A DNA stretch of 64,000 bases from an uncultured Bacteroidales bacterium. Lineage in GTDB: Bacteria; Bacteroidota; Bacteroidia; Bacteroidales; Marinilabiliaceae. The DNA is taken from NCBI GenBank assembly GCA_934717675.1, contig CAKUYZ010000005.1, positions 1 through 64,000 on the forward strand, in the 5' to 3' direction. The notes beneath the pieces are model-generated. The model was not told the origin of the DNA. It saw only the letters and a list, made by a program, of their open reading frames with translations, and searched no databases. Every line of letters begins with the position of its first letter. The first letter of the stretch is position 1. Shown piece after piece: positions 34,106 to 42,239 of this stretch. Made by a program: the position numbers and the translations under genes.

Positions 34106-35115
34106 ACTTTCAGTTTTTTCACCGCCTCAACTGTCAGTCCCGCTATTTTCGCCACCAGCTCTACCTGCATCCCACTCCGAATCATTTCTTTAGCTACTTC
34201 AATCCTACCTTCCTCTTTACCCTCTAGCCTACCTTCTTCTCTTCCCTCCAATCTACCTTCCTCTCTTCCTTTCAATCTACCTTCTTCTCTTCCCTCCAAT
34301 CTACCTTCCTCTCTTCCTTCCAATCTACCTTCCTCTCTTCCCTCCAATCTACCTTCCTCTCTTCCTTTCTCTTTACCCTCCTCAAGAGCCTTTTTGAGCC
34401 CGTCCTTATATTCTTGTTCGAACATAAGGTTGTCTCTGTAAACTTTCAAGGCGTGGTCATATTTCATTTGTTCCTCACGAGACATATTGGCAAGTGAGGT
34501 TATGTCCTCAAGTTTTTTGAAGACTGCGCTTTTCGCCGTATACGGCATCCTGTTTAGTACTTCCATATTGTTGAGCACGTATATCCACCTTTCAAAATTA
34601 GTCTCGCACTCGTCGGGATGTCTCTTGTCAAAGAGTGGGAGTTGAAGAAATATCATTCGGAGCTTGTTGCTTATCTGACGGCCCGTCTCCATGTCAGCCA
34701 AGGTCACGTCTGTCCGCAACTTGCTCAAGTTGTCCATCCTGAAGTTCATAAAGGCTATGGCGTAGACCGCCTTTATGTCATACATCCACTGTTGCCCGCG
34801 CTCTCCTTGACGGCATATCGCCTGCGCGGAATAGTAGAGCATACGGTCAATGAAACTGATCTGGGCGCGGTTTTGCATCTCCACAATGATGCTCTCGCCA
34901 CTGTCCGTCTCGCAATATATGTCGTAGATCAACGTCCGCCCGTCTTTCTGAGTCCTCGGCTGCTCCTTGTCCATAAAGGTGATGCTCAAGATGCGCCGCT
35001 CTCCTTGCAGGAGGCTGTTCAAGAAGTCTATCAGGAGGTCTTTTGACATCTCCTGCCCAAAGATCCTCTTGAAGCCGAAGTCCGTGAAAGGGTTTATGAA
35101 CTTGCCCATGGTCAT
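34102..35115 (-). CDS. Rpn family PD-(D/E)XK nuclease (putative transposase family)
   Basis: 337 residues. Residues ~1-200 match the PDDEXK_2/Rpn fold: NPFTDFGFKRIFG, LIYDIYCETDSGESIIVEMQNR (Asp and E-x-Q of the active site near 55-70), RMLYYSAQAICRQGERG and KAVYAIAFMNF. Residues ~235-311 hold a charged helix with seven GREEGRLE octads, and the last ~30 a small helical domain (SGMQVELVAKIAG). An in-frame Met (MSREEQM, ATG at 34485) marks a likely internal start for a 127-residue C-terminal product, matching the start of the duplicated downstream ORF. Rpn proteins act as DNA nucleases and, in E. coli, as anti-phage toxins. Confidence 0.88.
   Translation of the reverse strand: MTMGKFINPFTDFGFKRIFGQEMSKDLLIDFLNSLLQGERRILSITFMDKEQPRTQKDGRTLIYDIYCETDSGESIIVEMQNRAQISFIDRMLYYSAQAICRQGERGQQWMYDIKAVYAIAFMNFRMDNLSKLRTDVTLADMETGRQISNKLRMIFLQLPLFDKRHPDECETNFERWIYVLNNMEVLNRMPYTAKSAVFKKLEDITSLANMSREEQMKYDHALKVYRDNLMFEQEYKDGLKKALEEGKEKGREEGRLEGREEGRLEGREEGRLEGREEGRLKGREEGRLEGREEGRLEGKEEGRIEVAKEMIRSGMQVELVAKIAGLTVEAVKKLKV
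34205..34375. repeat. 24-bp coding repeats in the full-length Rpn gene
   Basis: Seven contiguous 24-bp units encode GREEGRLE, GREEGRLK and GKEEGRIE octads. Small differences between units are shared in pattern with the shorter array at 33885-34000. Such tandem in-frame units are prone to slippage and recombination, so their number may vary between strains. Confidence 0.88.
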
Positions 35116-35131
35116 AACTTTCGTCCTTTCG

Positions 35132-35139
35132 CAAACATA
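35132..35139 (-). promoter_or_regulatory. -7 box of the Rpn gene pair
   Basis: The minus strand reads TATGTTTG, a perfect TAnnTTTG box, 16 bases upstream of the ATG at 35115. No clear -33 element. It implies a very short leader. Confidence 0.5.
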
Positions 35140-35171
35140 GTGAAAAAAGAAGACAGTTCAGAGCTTATCAT

Positions 35172-35179
35172 TATTTTTG
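35172..35179 (+). promoter_or_regulatory. -7 box ahead of the asparagine-synthase-like gene
   Basis: TATTTTTG is a perfect box. It overlaps the in-frame TTG at 35177, which therefore cannot be the start codon; the next candidate is the GTG at 35213. Confidence 0.45.
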
Positions 35180-35212
35180 CCACGTTCACAGCTCATACAG
35201 CAACGAAAGACC

Positions 35213-36769
35213 GTGTTCCACCTCAATTTATCATCATCCCAATGGTCTCATGCCGGCAATGTGTCCGTACGTGGCTATGCTTTTTTGCCAGACGGCACCC
35301 TATTGCGCGGCAAGTCCCTGGCATGCCATATGGATGTTGACCGGGAAGACGTCTGGACCATGCGTCTAAGGGAGCTAAATGGCCTCTTTGCCGTGGTGCG
35401 CAATGCTGATGGCTTCTGTGCGGCTGCCATTGACAATTCGCGCATTTTCCCGTTATACTATAGGCAAGGGGATGATGGCGTGACGACTGTTGCAGATGAC
35501 GCCTATTCGCTGCTGTCTCATGGAGACGTCCTTGACGGTATTGGTTTGGCGCAATATGAGGCTTCGGGGTGCACGTTTGACGGGCATACTCTGGTGGACG
35601 GGGTGCGGCAAATCCGGCCAGGCGGTTATGTCACGGGCCGAGGCTCTGACATTGAGTATTACTCATATGGCGTCATAAAGCAAGACGTGCGGCCGCTATC
35701 TTTTGCGGCCTTTGATTCTTTATTAGGACGTGTTTTCGGCCGCCTTGCCCGGTCGGTGGGAGGGCGGCAGATTGTGGTGCCGTTGAGTGGCGGGCAAGAT
35801 TCACGGCTTGTGCTGTGCAGGCTGAAGAAACTAGGCCTTCAGAATGTCGTGACGTACACCGTCGGGGGCGCATCGTCTGCCGAGGTGGTCAGGGCCAGGG
35901 CGGTGGCTGCCACTCTTGGCTTTGAGTGGCATGGCGTGGAAATCACGGCAGGCGATTCCGATGGGTTTGTCCGTGCCGATGAGTTCTTGTCATATTGCCG
36001 TTTCGTTGGAGGGCTTGTGAATTTTTTGTGGCTGTATGACTATGTGGCTGTGGCAAAGCTCAAGGCGCTTGGCGTGTTGAGACCCGACGCCGTCTTCATC
36101 CCTGGGCATTCGGCAGATTTTAACGCAGGCTCACATTTGCGTAAGGCAATGATAAAAGAGGCCTCGTCGGAGCGGTATGTGAGGTCAGCCATTCTTCACG
36201 ATGTCTTTGAGTATGATCATGAAGCGGGGAATGTGCCAAAGGTGATGGATGTGTTCGACCGTGGCTTGAACTGTGGGTTCGCCCCGTGGTCGGCGTTTCA
36301 AAATTTTGAGTTTAAGACCCGTCTGCCTAACAATATAAACAACTCCGCGAGAGTGTATGAGTTTTACGGATACGATGTCCGACTGCCATTTTGGGATGCG
36401 GAGTTCCTGGAGGCCTTTCGCCGCATGCCGTTTGCGCAATTGGCTGACTGCCGTTTCTATGACAGTTATGTCCGAGAGGCCGAATTCAGGAATATGGGCG
36501 TAGACTTTGGCCCCGAGCCACCCTCGACCGCCTATTTTTTGTTAGGCAAATTTCGCAAGAGAGTCAAGTGCGCATTGCCTGGCTGGCTGACGAGGCCCTG
36601 GGCCATGCGCCAGGACGATGTGGGGGAGCATATGCTGTGCGCCCCGTTGAGGGAAGATCTCTTCTGGCGCGGCCAATATTCATCGGGCCAGGTGCCGCGC
36701 TCTGCCAATGAGGTTATGAAAGACTGGTATCTGATGACTTTACGAAACGACCTTAAAAGATTGGAATGA
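35213..36769 (+). CDS. Asparagine-synthase-like protein
   Basis: About 518 residues from a GTG at 35213 (start uncertain). The C-terminal synthetase domain has the PP-loop VVPLSGGQDSRLV near residue 200. The N-terminal part resembles the glutaminase domain (LNGLFAVVRN, DNSRIFPLYY, LSHGDVLDG, VRQIRPGGY), but the Cys nucleophile expected at residue 2 is missing. It therefore cannot use glutamine in the standard way and may amidate or adenylate another substrate. Asn-synthase-like proteins of this kind occur in polysaccharide clusters; two glycosyltransferases follow, the first overlapping by 4 bp. Confidence 0.8.
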   Translation: MFHLNLSSSQWSHAGNVSVRGYAFLPDGTLLRGKSLACHMDVDREDVWTMRLRELNGLFAVVRNADGFCAAAIDNSRIFPLYYRQGDDGVTTVADDAYSLLSHGDVLDGIGLAQYEASGCTFDGHTLVDGVRQIRPGGYVTGRGSDIEYYSYGVIKQDVRPLSFAAFDSLLGRVFGRLARSVGGRQIVVPLSGGQDSRLVLCRLKKLGLQNVVTYTVGGASSAEVVRARAVAATLGFEWHGVEITAGDSDGFVRADEFLSYCRFVGGLVNFLWLYDYVAVAKLKALGVLRPDAVFIPGHSADFNAGSHLRKAMIKEASSERYVRSAILHDVFEYDHEAGNVPKVMDVFDRGLNCGFAPWSAFQNFEFKTRLPNNINNSARVYEFYGYDVRLPFWDAEFLEAFRRMPFAQLADCRFYDSYVREAEFRNMGVDFGPEPPSTAYFLLGKFRKRVKCALPGWLTRPWAMRQDDVGEHMLCAPLREDLFWRGQYSSGQVPRSANEVMKDWYLMTLRNDLKRLE

Positions 36770-37743
36770 CAAAAATATCGGTGTGTGTCCCAATCTATGG
36801 AGTTGAGGGGCGCATAGGGCGTTGCGCCCAGTCGCTTTTCTCACAGTCAATGACAGACGGGGTGGAGTTCATCTTTGTTGACGATGCTTCGCCAGACGGC
36901 AGCGTGGCTGAACTTAGGAGCGTGATGGCCCGCTTCGCGGAGGGACTGGACGTGAAACTCTTGCGCCACGATGTGAATAAGGGCCTGCCCGAGGCGCGAC
37001 GCACGGCCGTCTTGGCCGCTAAGGGCGATTTTGTGGCGCATGTTGACTCTGACGACTTCGTAGACGCCGGCTACTTGGAGGCGTTGTACGCCACAGCCAT
37101 ATCTAGTGGCGCCGACGTGATTTTCAGCGATATGCGCGAGGAGTATGCCCATGGGAGCAAGATGTGCCACAGCTCATGGGCACAAGGCTTTGCCGACTTG
37201 GGCATTGCCGCCCTGTTGGGCCACGACTCTACATATTTGTGTGGCAAGCTCATCAGGCGAGAACTCTATGTCCGTCACCCAGAGTGCCATGCGCCGTCGT
37301 GCCTGCGCGTCAAGGAAGACTGCTACTCCGCCGTACGTTTGTGCCATCATTCCAAGGCTTTGGCTCATGCCGGCGTGTGCCTCTACCATTATGACCGCCG
37401 CGTCCCTCAGTCACTCACGCGCGCCCATGTCGACTCGCAGTTTCGGGCCATGCTGTGGTTGTGGGGGAAGACAAGGGCTTTTTACGCAGCGGCATATCCC
37501 GATGGCCTATATACCTCCGCCTTGGAGTCCGCCATGGTGCGAGAGAAAGCCGCCATGATGCTTTTTCGTCACGATTTCGCGGCGAAACGCAAATATGCCG
37601 ACGTGTTTCGAGAGGAGGAGGGGCGGCATATGCGTGAGCTGAGCGGCGGATTGCGGCTCATGCTGACGCTCGTTCGCCACCACTTGTGGCCGCTTGTGTG
37701 GCTCTATACCCAGTATGCCAAATGGAGGGAGAAGAATCAATGA
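36766..37743 (+). CDS. Family 2 glycosyltransferase (first of tandem pair)
   Basis: 325 residues. GT-A fold motifs: SVCVPIYGVEGRI at residues 4-16, FVDDASPDGSVAEL near 37, GDFVAHVDSDDFVDAGYLEAL (DxD-type metal site) near 87. A C-terminal amphipathic and hydrophobic region follows (VRHHLWPLVWLYTQY). Likely transfers a sugar to a lipid-linked or surface glycan; the sugar is unknown. It starts within the last codons of the asparagine-synthase-like gene, and its stop overlaps the start of the next glycosyltransferase. Confidence 0.88.
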   Translation: MTKISVCVPIYGVEGRIGRCAQSLFSQSMTDGVEFIFVDDASPDGSVAELRSVMARFAEGLDVKLLRHDVNKGLPEARRTAVLAAKGDFVAHVDSDDFVDAGYLEALYATAISSGADVIFSDMREEYAHGSKMCHSSWAQGFADLGIAALLGHDSTYLCGKLIRRELYVRHPECHAPSCLRVKEDCYSAVRLCHHSKALAHAGVCLYHYDRRVPQSLTRAHVDSQFRAMLWLWGKTRAFYAAAYPDGLYTSALESAMVREKAAMMLFRHDFAAKRKYADVFREEEGRHMRELSGGLRLMLTLVRHHLWPLVWLYTQYAKWREKNQ

Positions 37744-38735
37744 AAGGCATAAGAGTCTCAGTGTGCGTGCCTGTCTATGGCGTTGAGGCATATATTGAGA
37801 GATGCGCGCGGTCTCTGTTCTCACAAACCCTGACAGACGGGGTGGAGTTCATCTTTGTAGACGACGCTTCGCCAGACGGCAGCGTGGCAAAGCTCAAAAA
37901 AGTGATGGACGAATATCAATCCCTAAACGTCAGGGTGATACGCCATGAGAGGAACAAGGGGCTGCCTGCCGCAAGGCGCACGGCTGTGCGGGTGGCCACT
38001 GGTGAATATGTGGCGCACGTTGACTCGGATGACTATGTGGAGCCCGACTTCATCAAGTCGTTGCTGGCCGAGGCCGTGCGATATGACGCCGACCTGGTTG
38101 AGTGCGGCTATCGGGAGTGTGGCGGAAACTGCCGCGTCATGATGCCCATAGGGGATGGCAGCCACGCTCATATGCCCGTCCCTTTGGCCATATGGGACGG
38201 CCGGCGCGACGGTCACGTGTGGGCCAAGCTCATCAGGCGTGGCGTGTACGTGCGCCATCCGGAGTGCCTCGCTCCAGATTGTGTGGTGATTAAGGAAGAC
38301 CTTTTCTCCATGGTCCGCATAGCCTTTTTCGCTCGGCGGATATCATTTGTGCCAGCCGTACTTTATAACTACAATTGTGAAAACCCAGGCTCTCTCTTAC
38401 GCACATGTCGCGAGATGCGCATGTCCAGCCTCGTGCCCTTGTGGAGCCAGACGTTGGCCTTTCTGCGGTCGGCCTATCCGGGCGGCGAATATGAGAGCGA
38501 CATAATGCGTCCCGTGATAGAGGGCAAGGCGGAGTGGATGCTCTACTGCCACAGTGTGGCGGCCAAACGCCGTTGGGCGCGGCTCTACCATGACGAGGAG
38601 ATGCCATACGTCCGCAAGATGGGGCGCGGTTTGAGATTCATGGCCACGATGGTTCACTATCGGGTGTGGCCCTTGGTATGGCTCCACACACTATATGCCA
38701 GTGTTTTAGAGCTGCTAGCGCACCGCCGGCGGTAG
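37740..38735 (+). CDS. Family 2 glycosyltransferase (second of tandem pair)
   Basis: 331 residues from the ATG at 37740, which overlaps the TGA of the previous gene (ATGA). Motifs: SVCVPVYGVEAYIERCARSL, FVDDASPDGSVAKL, VAHVDSDDYVEPDF. It is clearly paralogous to the preceding protein along its whole length, including the C-terminal VHYRVWPLVWLHTLYA. The stretch around the DDASPDGS motif is almost identical at the DNA level although the rest has diverged. Third and last gene of the small glycan cluster. Confidence 0.88.
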   Translation: MKGIRVSVCVPVYGVEAYIERCARSLFSQTLTDGVEFIFVDDASPDGSVAKLKKVMDEYQSLNVRVIRHERNKGLPAARRTAVRVATGEYVAHVDSDDYVEPDFIKSLLAEAVRYDADLVECGYRECGGNCRVMMPIGDGSHAHMPVPLAIWDGRRDGHVWAKLIRRGVYVRHPECLAPDCVVIKEDLFSMVRIAFFARRISFVPAVLYNYNCENPGSLLRTCREMRMSSLVPLWSQTLAFLRSAYPGGEYESDIMRPVIEGKAEWMLYCHSVAAKRRWARLYHDEEMPYVRKMGRGLRFMATMVHYRVWPLVWLHTLYASVLELLAHRRR

Positions 38736-38847
38736 GGCTCCCTTTCATCATCAAGATTTACCCTTGTTTTAGACAATCCGCCCAGAATCACTATCTTCGC
38801 GGCGTCATGGCGTCGTGACGGGCGCGGTGGCGAAAACTTTTCTTATC

Positions 38848-39474
38848 ATGAAGAAAATCCTTCTTTTGGCCATGGCCGCGACCTTGCTGTGCTGCTCCGA
38901 GGCATCGGCGCAGTGGAAGAAAGGCTACAAGCAAAACGACTGGCAGGTGGGCTACGGCTACATGTCTTGCATAGCCGTGGTGGACGCCCTGGGCGATGTG
39001 GAGATGGACGATGTGACGCAGCGCGACATCAAGACCGACAGCCGCGAGAGCATTGGCGCCATCACGGCGCAATATACACATCGCGGAGGGCGGCTTGTGA
39101 GCTTCGGCCTGGCCCTCTCTTATGAGATGACCAAGGAGGACTGCATCGTCTCCCCTAAAAAAGACACCAAGGAGAAGGTGGGCGAGCTCACCAACACATA
39201 CATATCCGTCACCCCGCTGCTGCGCTTCAACTGGGTGGAGTGGAGCGGCTTCGTGACCATGTATAGCAAAGTGGCCGTGGGTATGACGTTCATTGGCGAC
39301 TCCTATTCCGCCGAGCCTGGCTGCGACTATTCCGTCCAAAGCAAGAAGCAGCACTACTTCGGCTATCAGGTCTCGCCCGTCGGCGTCATGGTGGGGCGGA
39401 GGCTCAGCGGCTTCGCCGAGGTGGGCTTCGGCACGCACGGCCTTGCGCAGTTGGGACTGGCGTATAGGTTCTGA
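38848..39474 (+). CDS. Secreted, probably outer-membrane, hypothetical protein
   Basis: 208 residues from the ATG at 38848. A signal peptide (MKKILLLAMAATLLCCSEASA) is followed by WKKGYKQNDWQVGYGYMSC and alternating hydrophobic/polar strands ending in LAQLGLAYRF with a terminal aromatic, the pattern of a small outer-membrane barrel. No family with known function recognised. It lies between the glycosyltransferases and pyrE, with an imperfect TATCTTCG box 50 bp upstream. Confidence 0.7.
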   Translation: MKKILLLAMAATLLCCSEASAQWKKGYKQNDWQVGYGYMSCIAVVDALGDVEMDDVTQRDIKTDSRESIGAITAQYTHRGGRLVSFGLALSYEMTKEDCIVSPKKDTKEKVGELTNTYISVTPLLRFNWVEWSGFVTMYSKVAVGMTFIGDSYSAEPGCDYSVQSKKQHYFGYQVSPVGVMVGRRLSGFAEVGFGTHGLAQLGLAYRF

Positions 39475-39521
39475 TCTAGAATTTGCGGGACATCACGACA
39501 TATACAAGACACACACACAAT

Positions 39522-40157
39522 ATGAGCAACAGCACATCCGCCATCATAGCCGGCAGGCTGATGGACATCAAGGCCATAAAACTCCAACCCTCCGAGCCTT
39601 TCACTTGGGCCTCGGGTTGGAAGTCCCCGATCTATTGTGACAACCGAAAGGCGTTGTCCTACCCCGACATCCGCACCCTCATCAAGTGCGCGTTCGCCGA
39701 TTTGGCGCGAGAGAAGTATGCGGACATCGACGTGGTGGCCGGCGTGGCCACAGGAGCCATTGCCCAAGGCGCGCTGGTGGCAGACTTGCTCGGCAAGCCG
39801 TTCATCTACGTCCGCTCCGCTCCCAAAGACCATGGCTTGGCCAACCTCATTGAGGGCGACTTGAAGGAGGGGCAGAAAGTGCTGGTGATCGAGGATCTCA
39901 TCTCCACTGGCGGAAGCTCGCTAAAGGCCGTGGCAGCCCTGCGCGACGCCAAGGCCGACGTGGTTGGCATGTTGGCCATCTTTACCTACGGTTTCCCGAC
40001 GGCCGCTGAGGCTTTCCAGAAAGCCGGTGTGGAGCTGACCACGCTCAGCAACTATAACGACCTCATAGCCGAGGCCGTCAAGAGGGGCTACGTGAGCGAG
40101 GCCGACATTGAGACGCTCCACGAGTGGCGCACCAACCCCTCCGCCTGGAGGCAGTAA
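39522..40157 (+). CDS. pyrE: Orotate phosphoribosyltransferase
   Basis: Makes OMP from orotate and PRPP in pyrimidine synthesis. 211 residues from the ATG at 39522. FTWASGWKSPIYCDNRKALS near residue 28 and the PRPP-binding loop VLVIEDLISTGGSSLKAV near 120 are diagnostic. pyrF, the next enzyme in the pathway, lies at the window's right end on the other strand. An SRPBCC-protein gene follows 12 bp later. Confidence 0.94.
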   Translation: MSNSTSAIIAGRLMDIKAIKLQPSEPFTWASGWKSPIYCDNRKALSYPDIRTLIKCAFADLAREKYADIDVVAGVATGAIAQGALVADLLGKPFIYVRSAPKDHGLANLIEGDLKEGQKVLVIEDLISTGGSSLKAVAALRDAKADVVGMLAIFTYGFPTAAEAFQKAGVELTTLSNYNDLIAEAVKRGYVSEADIETLHEWRTNPSAWRQ

Positions 40158-40169
40158 GAGTGGCGAGCC

Positions 40170-40589
40170 ATGGAGAAGTATGAGAGCAGCGTAAAGGCTG
40201 TCAAGGGTTCTGCCGAGGACGTCTATGCGCTCGTGTCAGACCTGAGCCGAGTGGGCGGCGCGCTGCCGTCGCAGGAGTTCGTAAAAGACGTTGAGGCCAC
40301 CGCTGACGAGTGCTCTTTCACGGTGGACAAACTCGGCAGGGTGGGGGTGCGCATAGAGGAGCGCACTCCGTGCTCGCAAGTCAAATATGCCCTGAAGGCG
40401 CAGATGCCGCTCGGCGTGGACCTCTACATCCAAATCAAGGAGGCCCCGAGGCAAGACGATGGGCCGGAGAGCCGCGTCAAGGTGACGCTTACCGCGGACA
40501 TCCCCATGATGCTCAAGCCGCTCGTGGGTTCCAAGCTCCAAGATCTTGTTGACCGTGTGGCGGACGTGGTGTCGCGTAGGGCCTACTAA
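40170..40589 (+). CDS. SRPBCC (START-like) superfamily protein
   Basis: 139 residues. The pattern EKYESSVKAVKGSAEDVYALVSDL at the start and the C-terminal long helix (KPLVGSKLQDLVDRVADVVS) match the helix-grip fold of small polyketide-cyclase/SRPBCC proteins, which bind hydrophobic ligands. No enzymatic residues can be identified. It is directly downstream of pyrE, as in other Bacteroidales genomes, and is probably cotranscribed. Confidence 0.75.
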   Translation: MEKYESSVKAVKGSAEDVYALVSDLSRVGGALPSQEFVKDVEATADECSFTVDKLGRVGVRIEERTPCSQVKYALKAQMPLGVDLYIQIKEAPRQDDGPESRVKVTLTADIPMMLKPLVGSKLQDLVDRVADVVSRRAY

Positions 40590-40621
40590 CCCAAGCCTTT
40601 CCACACCAATAAATTACAGCG

Positions 40622-40659
40622 GCGCAGGCTGCGGCTCTTGGTCGCGCCCTGCGCTTTTT
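40622..40659 (+). terminator. Terminator after the pyrE-SRPBCC pair
   Basis: GCGCAGG (40622-40628) pairs with CCTGCGC (40648-40654), followed by TTTTTCTTT. Confidence 0.75.
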
Positions 40660-40691
40660 CTTTGTGGCTGAAATGACCGTAGAGGTGGCAT

Positions 40692-42239
40692 ATGGCAAAG
40701 TTTGATGGCGGACGCCTGGCCAATAGCGTGCGAAATGGCGCCTATGGGTTGGTGTTCTACGCCCTCACCCTGGTGCTGAGCTTCGTCTCTAACCGTGTGT
40801 TTGTGCATCGTCTTGGGGCGGATATGCTCGGGCTGTGCGGCACGGTGTCCTCCATCGTTGAGACCCTCAACATTGCCGAGCTTGGCGTGGGCATGGCCAT
40901 GGCCAGCATATTGTATGTGCCCCTGGCGAGCGGTGACCGAGAGACGGTGGCTGAGCTTGTGGCCGTGCAGGGGTGGATATATAGGCGCGTGGCTGTTTTC
41001 GTGGCGTTGGCAGCGGTGGTCGTCATGTTTTTCTTCCCGTCCATCTTTGCGGGGGCGGCGGTCCCGTTGCCCTATGCCTACGCCACATGCGTCGTCATGC
41101 TGATGGGCTCGCTCTCAACCTATTTGCTTAATTATCGTGATGTGGTGCTGAGCGCGAATCAGCAAGAATATGCCGTCACGTTGGCCTATCGCCTGCCGTC
41201 TGTGCTGCGTCTGGTGTTGCAGATCTTGGCCGTGGAGTTCACAGATCATGGCTATGAGCTGTGGCTCTTGCTCCAGTTGGGCGGCATGGCTCTCACGGCC
41301 GTCATGGTGCGCGGGGCTGTGGCGCGGCTTCACCCGTACATGTGTGTGCCTGTGAGGCTTGGCGGGGCGTTGCGGCTCAAGTTTCCCGAGGTGGGGCGGA
41401 TGGTTGGCCAGGTGTTTGCCCACCGCTTGGCCTCTGTGGTCTTGGTGCGGGTCAGCCCGATGGTGGTTTTCGCTTTCACGTCGCTCCACGTCGTGGCGGC
41501 CTATGGCAGCTATATGATGATCAGTGGCGGCCTCACCGCGCTTTTCACCGCTGTGTCTGGCGGTGTGCAGGGGAGTGTGGGACATCTGGTGGCGCAGGGC
41601 GACTCCGCTCATAGCCGCAGGGCTTTTGATATGATGTTTGCCGTCACTTGCGTCATTGCCGCCGTGTGCGCCTATGGTTTCTACGCTTTTGCAGATCCGT
41701 TCGTGTCCGCGTGGGTCGGGGCCGATATGGTGCTAGGAGGCGCGCCCGTGACGTTGATGTCCGTCATGGTCTACATTGCCATATCGCGCTGTGTCGTTGG
41801 TCAGTTTCTCTCGGCCCATGGCTTCTATGCCGATGTCTGGGCGGCTTTCGCGGAGGCTTTTCTCAACGTGGGGTTGTCCGTTTCCCTCGGTCTCTTGTGG
41901 GGGCTGTCTGGCGTGTTGCTCGGCGTGGTCGTTAGCCTTGTGGTCATTGTCTTGTGTTGGAAGCCTTACTACCTTTTCTGCGTGCGGCTGGGATGTGGTG
42001 TCGCTGGCTATTGGTGGGCCTATGTGCGCAACGCCGCCCTGACGGTGGCCGTGGGGTGGTGCGTCTCTTGGCTGTGTGGCTCTGTTGTGGAGTCGGGTTT
42101 TGGCTCCTTGCTGTGGCGCATGGCGTGGCAGACGGCTCTTTACGGCGTCTTGGTCGCGTCTGCCATGTGCGTGGCCAGCAGTGGCATGAGGGCCGCGTTG
42201 AGGCGGGGGCTCAGTCTCTGTCTTCGTCGCGGAGCTTGA
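40692..42239 (+). CDS. Wzx-like polysaccharide flippase
   Basis: 515 residues with about 12-14 membrane helices. MVFAFTSLHVVAAYGSYMM and the N-terminal NGAYGLVFYALTLVLSFVSNRVF are typical of the MATE/polysaccharide-flippase (RfbX/Wzx) superfamily, which moves lipid-linked oligosaccharides across the inner membrane. Its 3' end overlaps the convergent rnhB gene by 29 bp. It stands apart from the glycosyltransferases at 36.8-38.7 kb but could serve the same glycan. Confidence 0.85.
   Translation: MAKFDGGRLANSVRNGAYGLVFYALTLVLSFVSNRVFVHRLGADMLGLCGTVSSIVETLNIAELGVGMAMASILYVPLASGDRETVAELVAVQGWIYRRVAVFVALAAVVVMFFFPSIFAGAAVPLPYAYATCVVMLMGSLSTYLLNYRDVVLSANQQEYAVTLAYRLPSVLRLVLQILAVEFTDHGYELWLLLQLGGMALTAVMVRGAVARLHPYMCVPVRLGGALRLKFPEVGRMVGQVFAHRLASVVLVRVSPMVVFAFTSLHVVAAYGSYMMISGGLTALFTAVSGGVQGSVGHLVAQGDSAHSRRAFDMMFAVTCVIAAVCAYGFYAFADPFVSAWVGADMVLGGAPVTLMSVMVYIAISRCVVGQFLSAHGFYADVWAAFAEAFLNVGLSVSLGLLWGLSGVLLGVVVSLVVIVLCWKPYYLFCVRLGCGVAGYWWAYVRNAALTVAVGWCVSWLCGSVVESGFGSLLWRMAWQTALYGVLVASAMCVASSGMRAALRRGLSLCLRRGA

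Noticed and set aside
33885..34375. Regular short repeats resembling a CRISPR array
   Set aside because: Units are 24 bp, contiguous and in frame with a coding region; there are no unique spacers and no cas genes.
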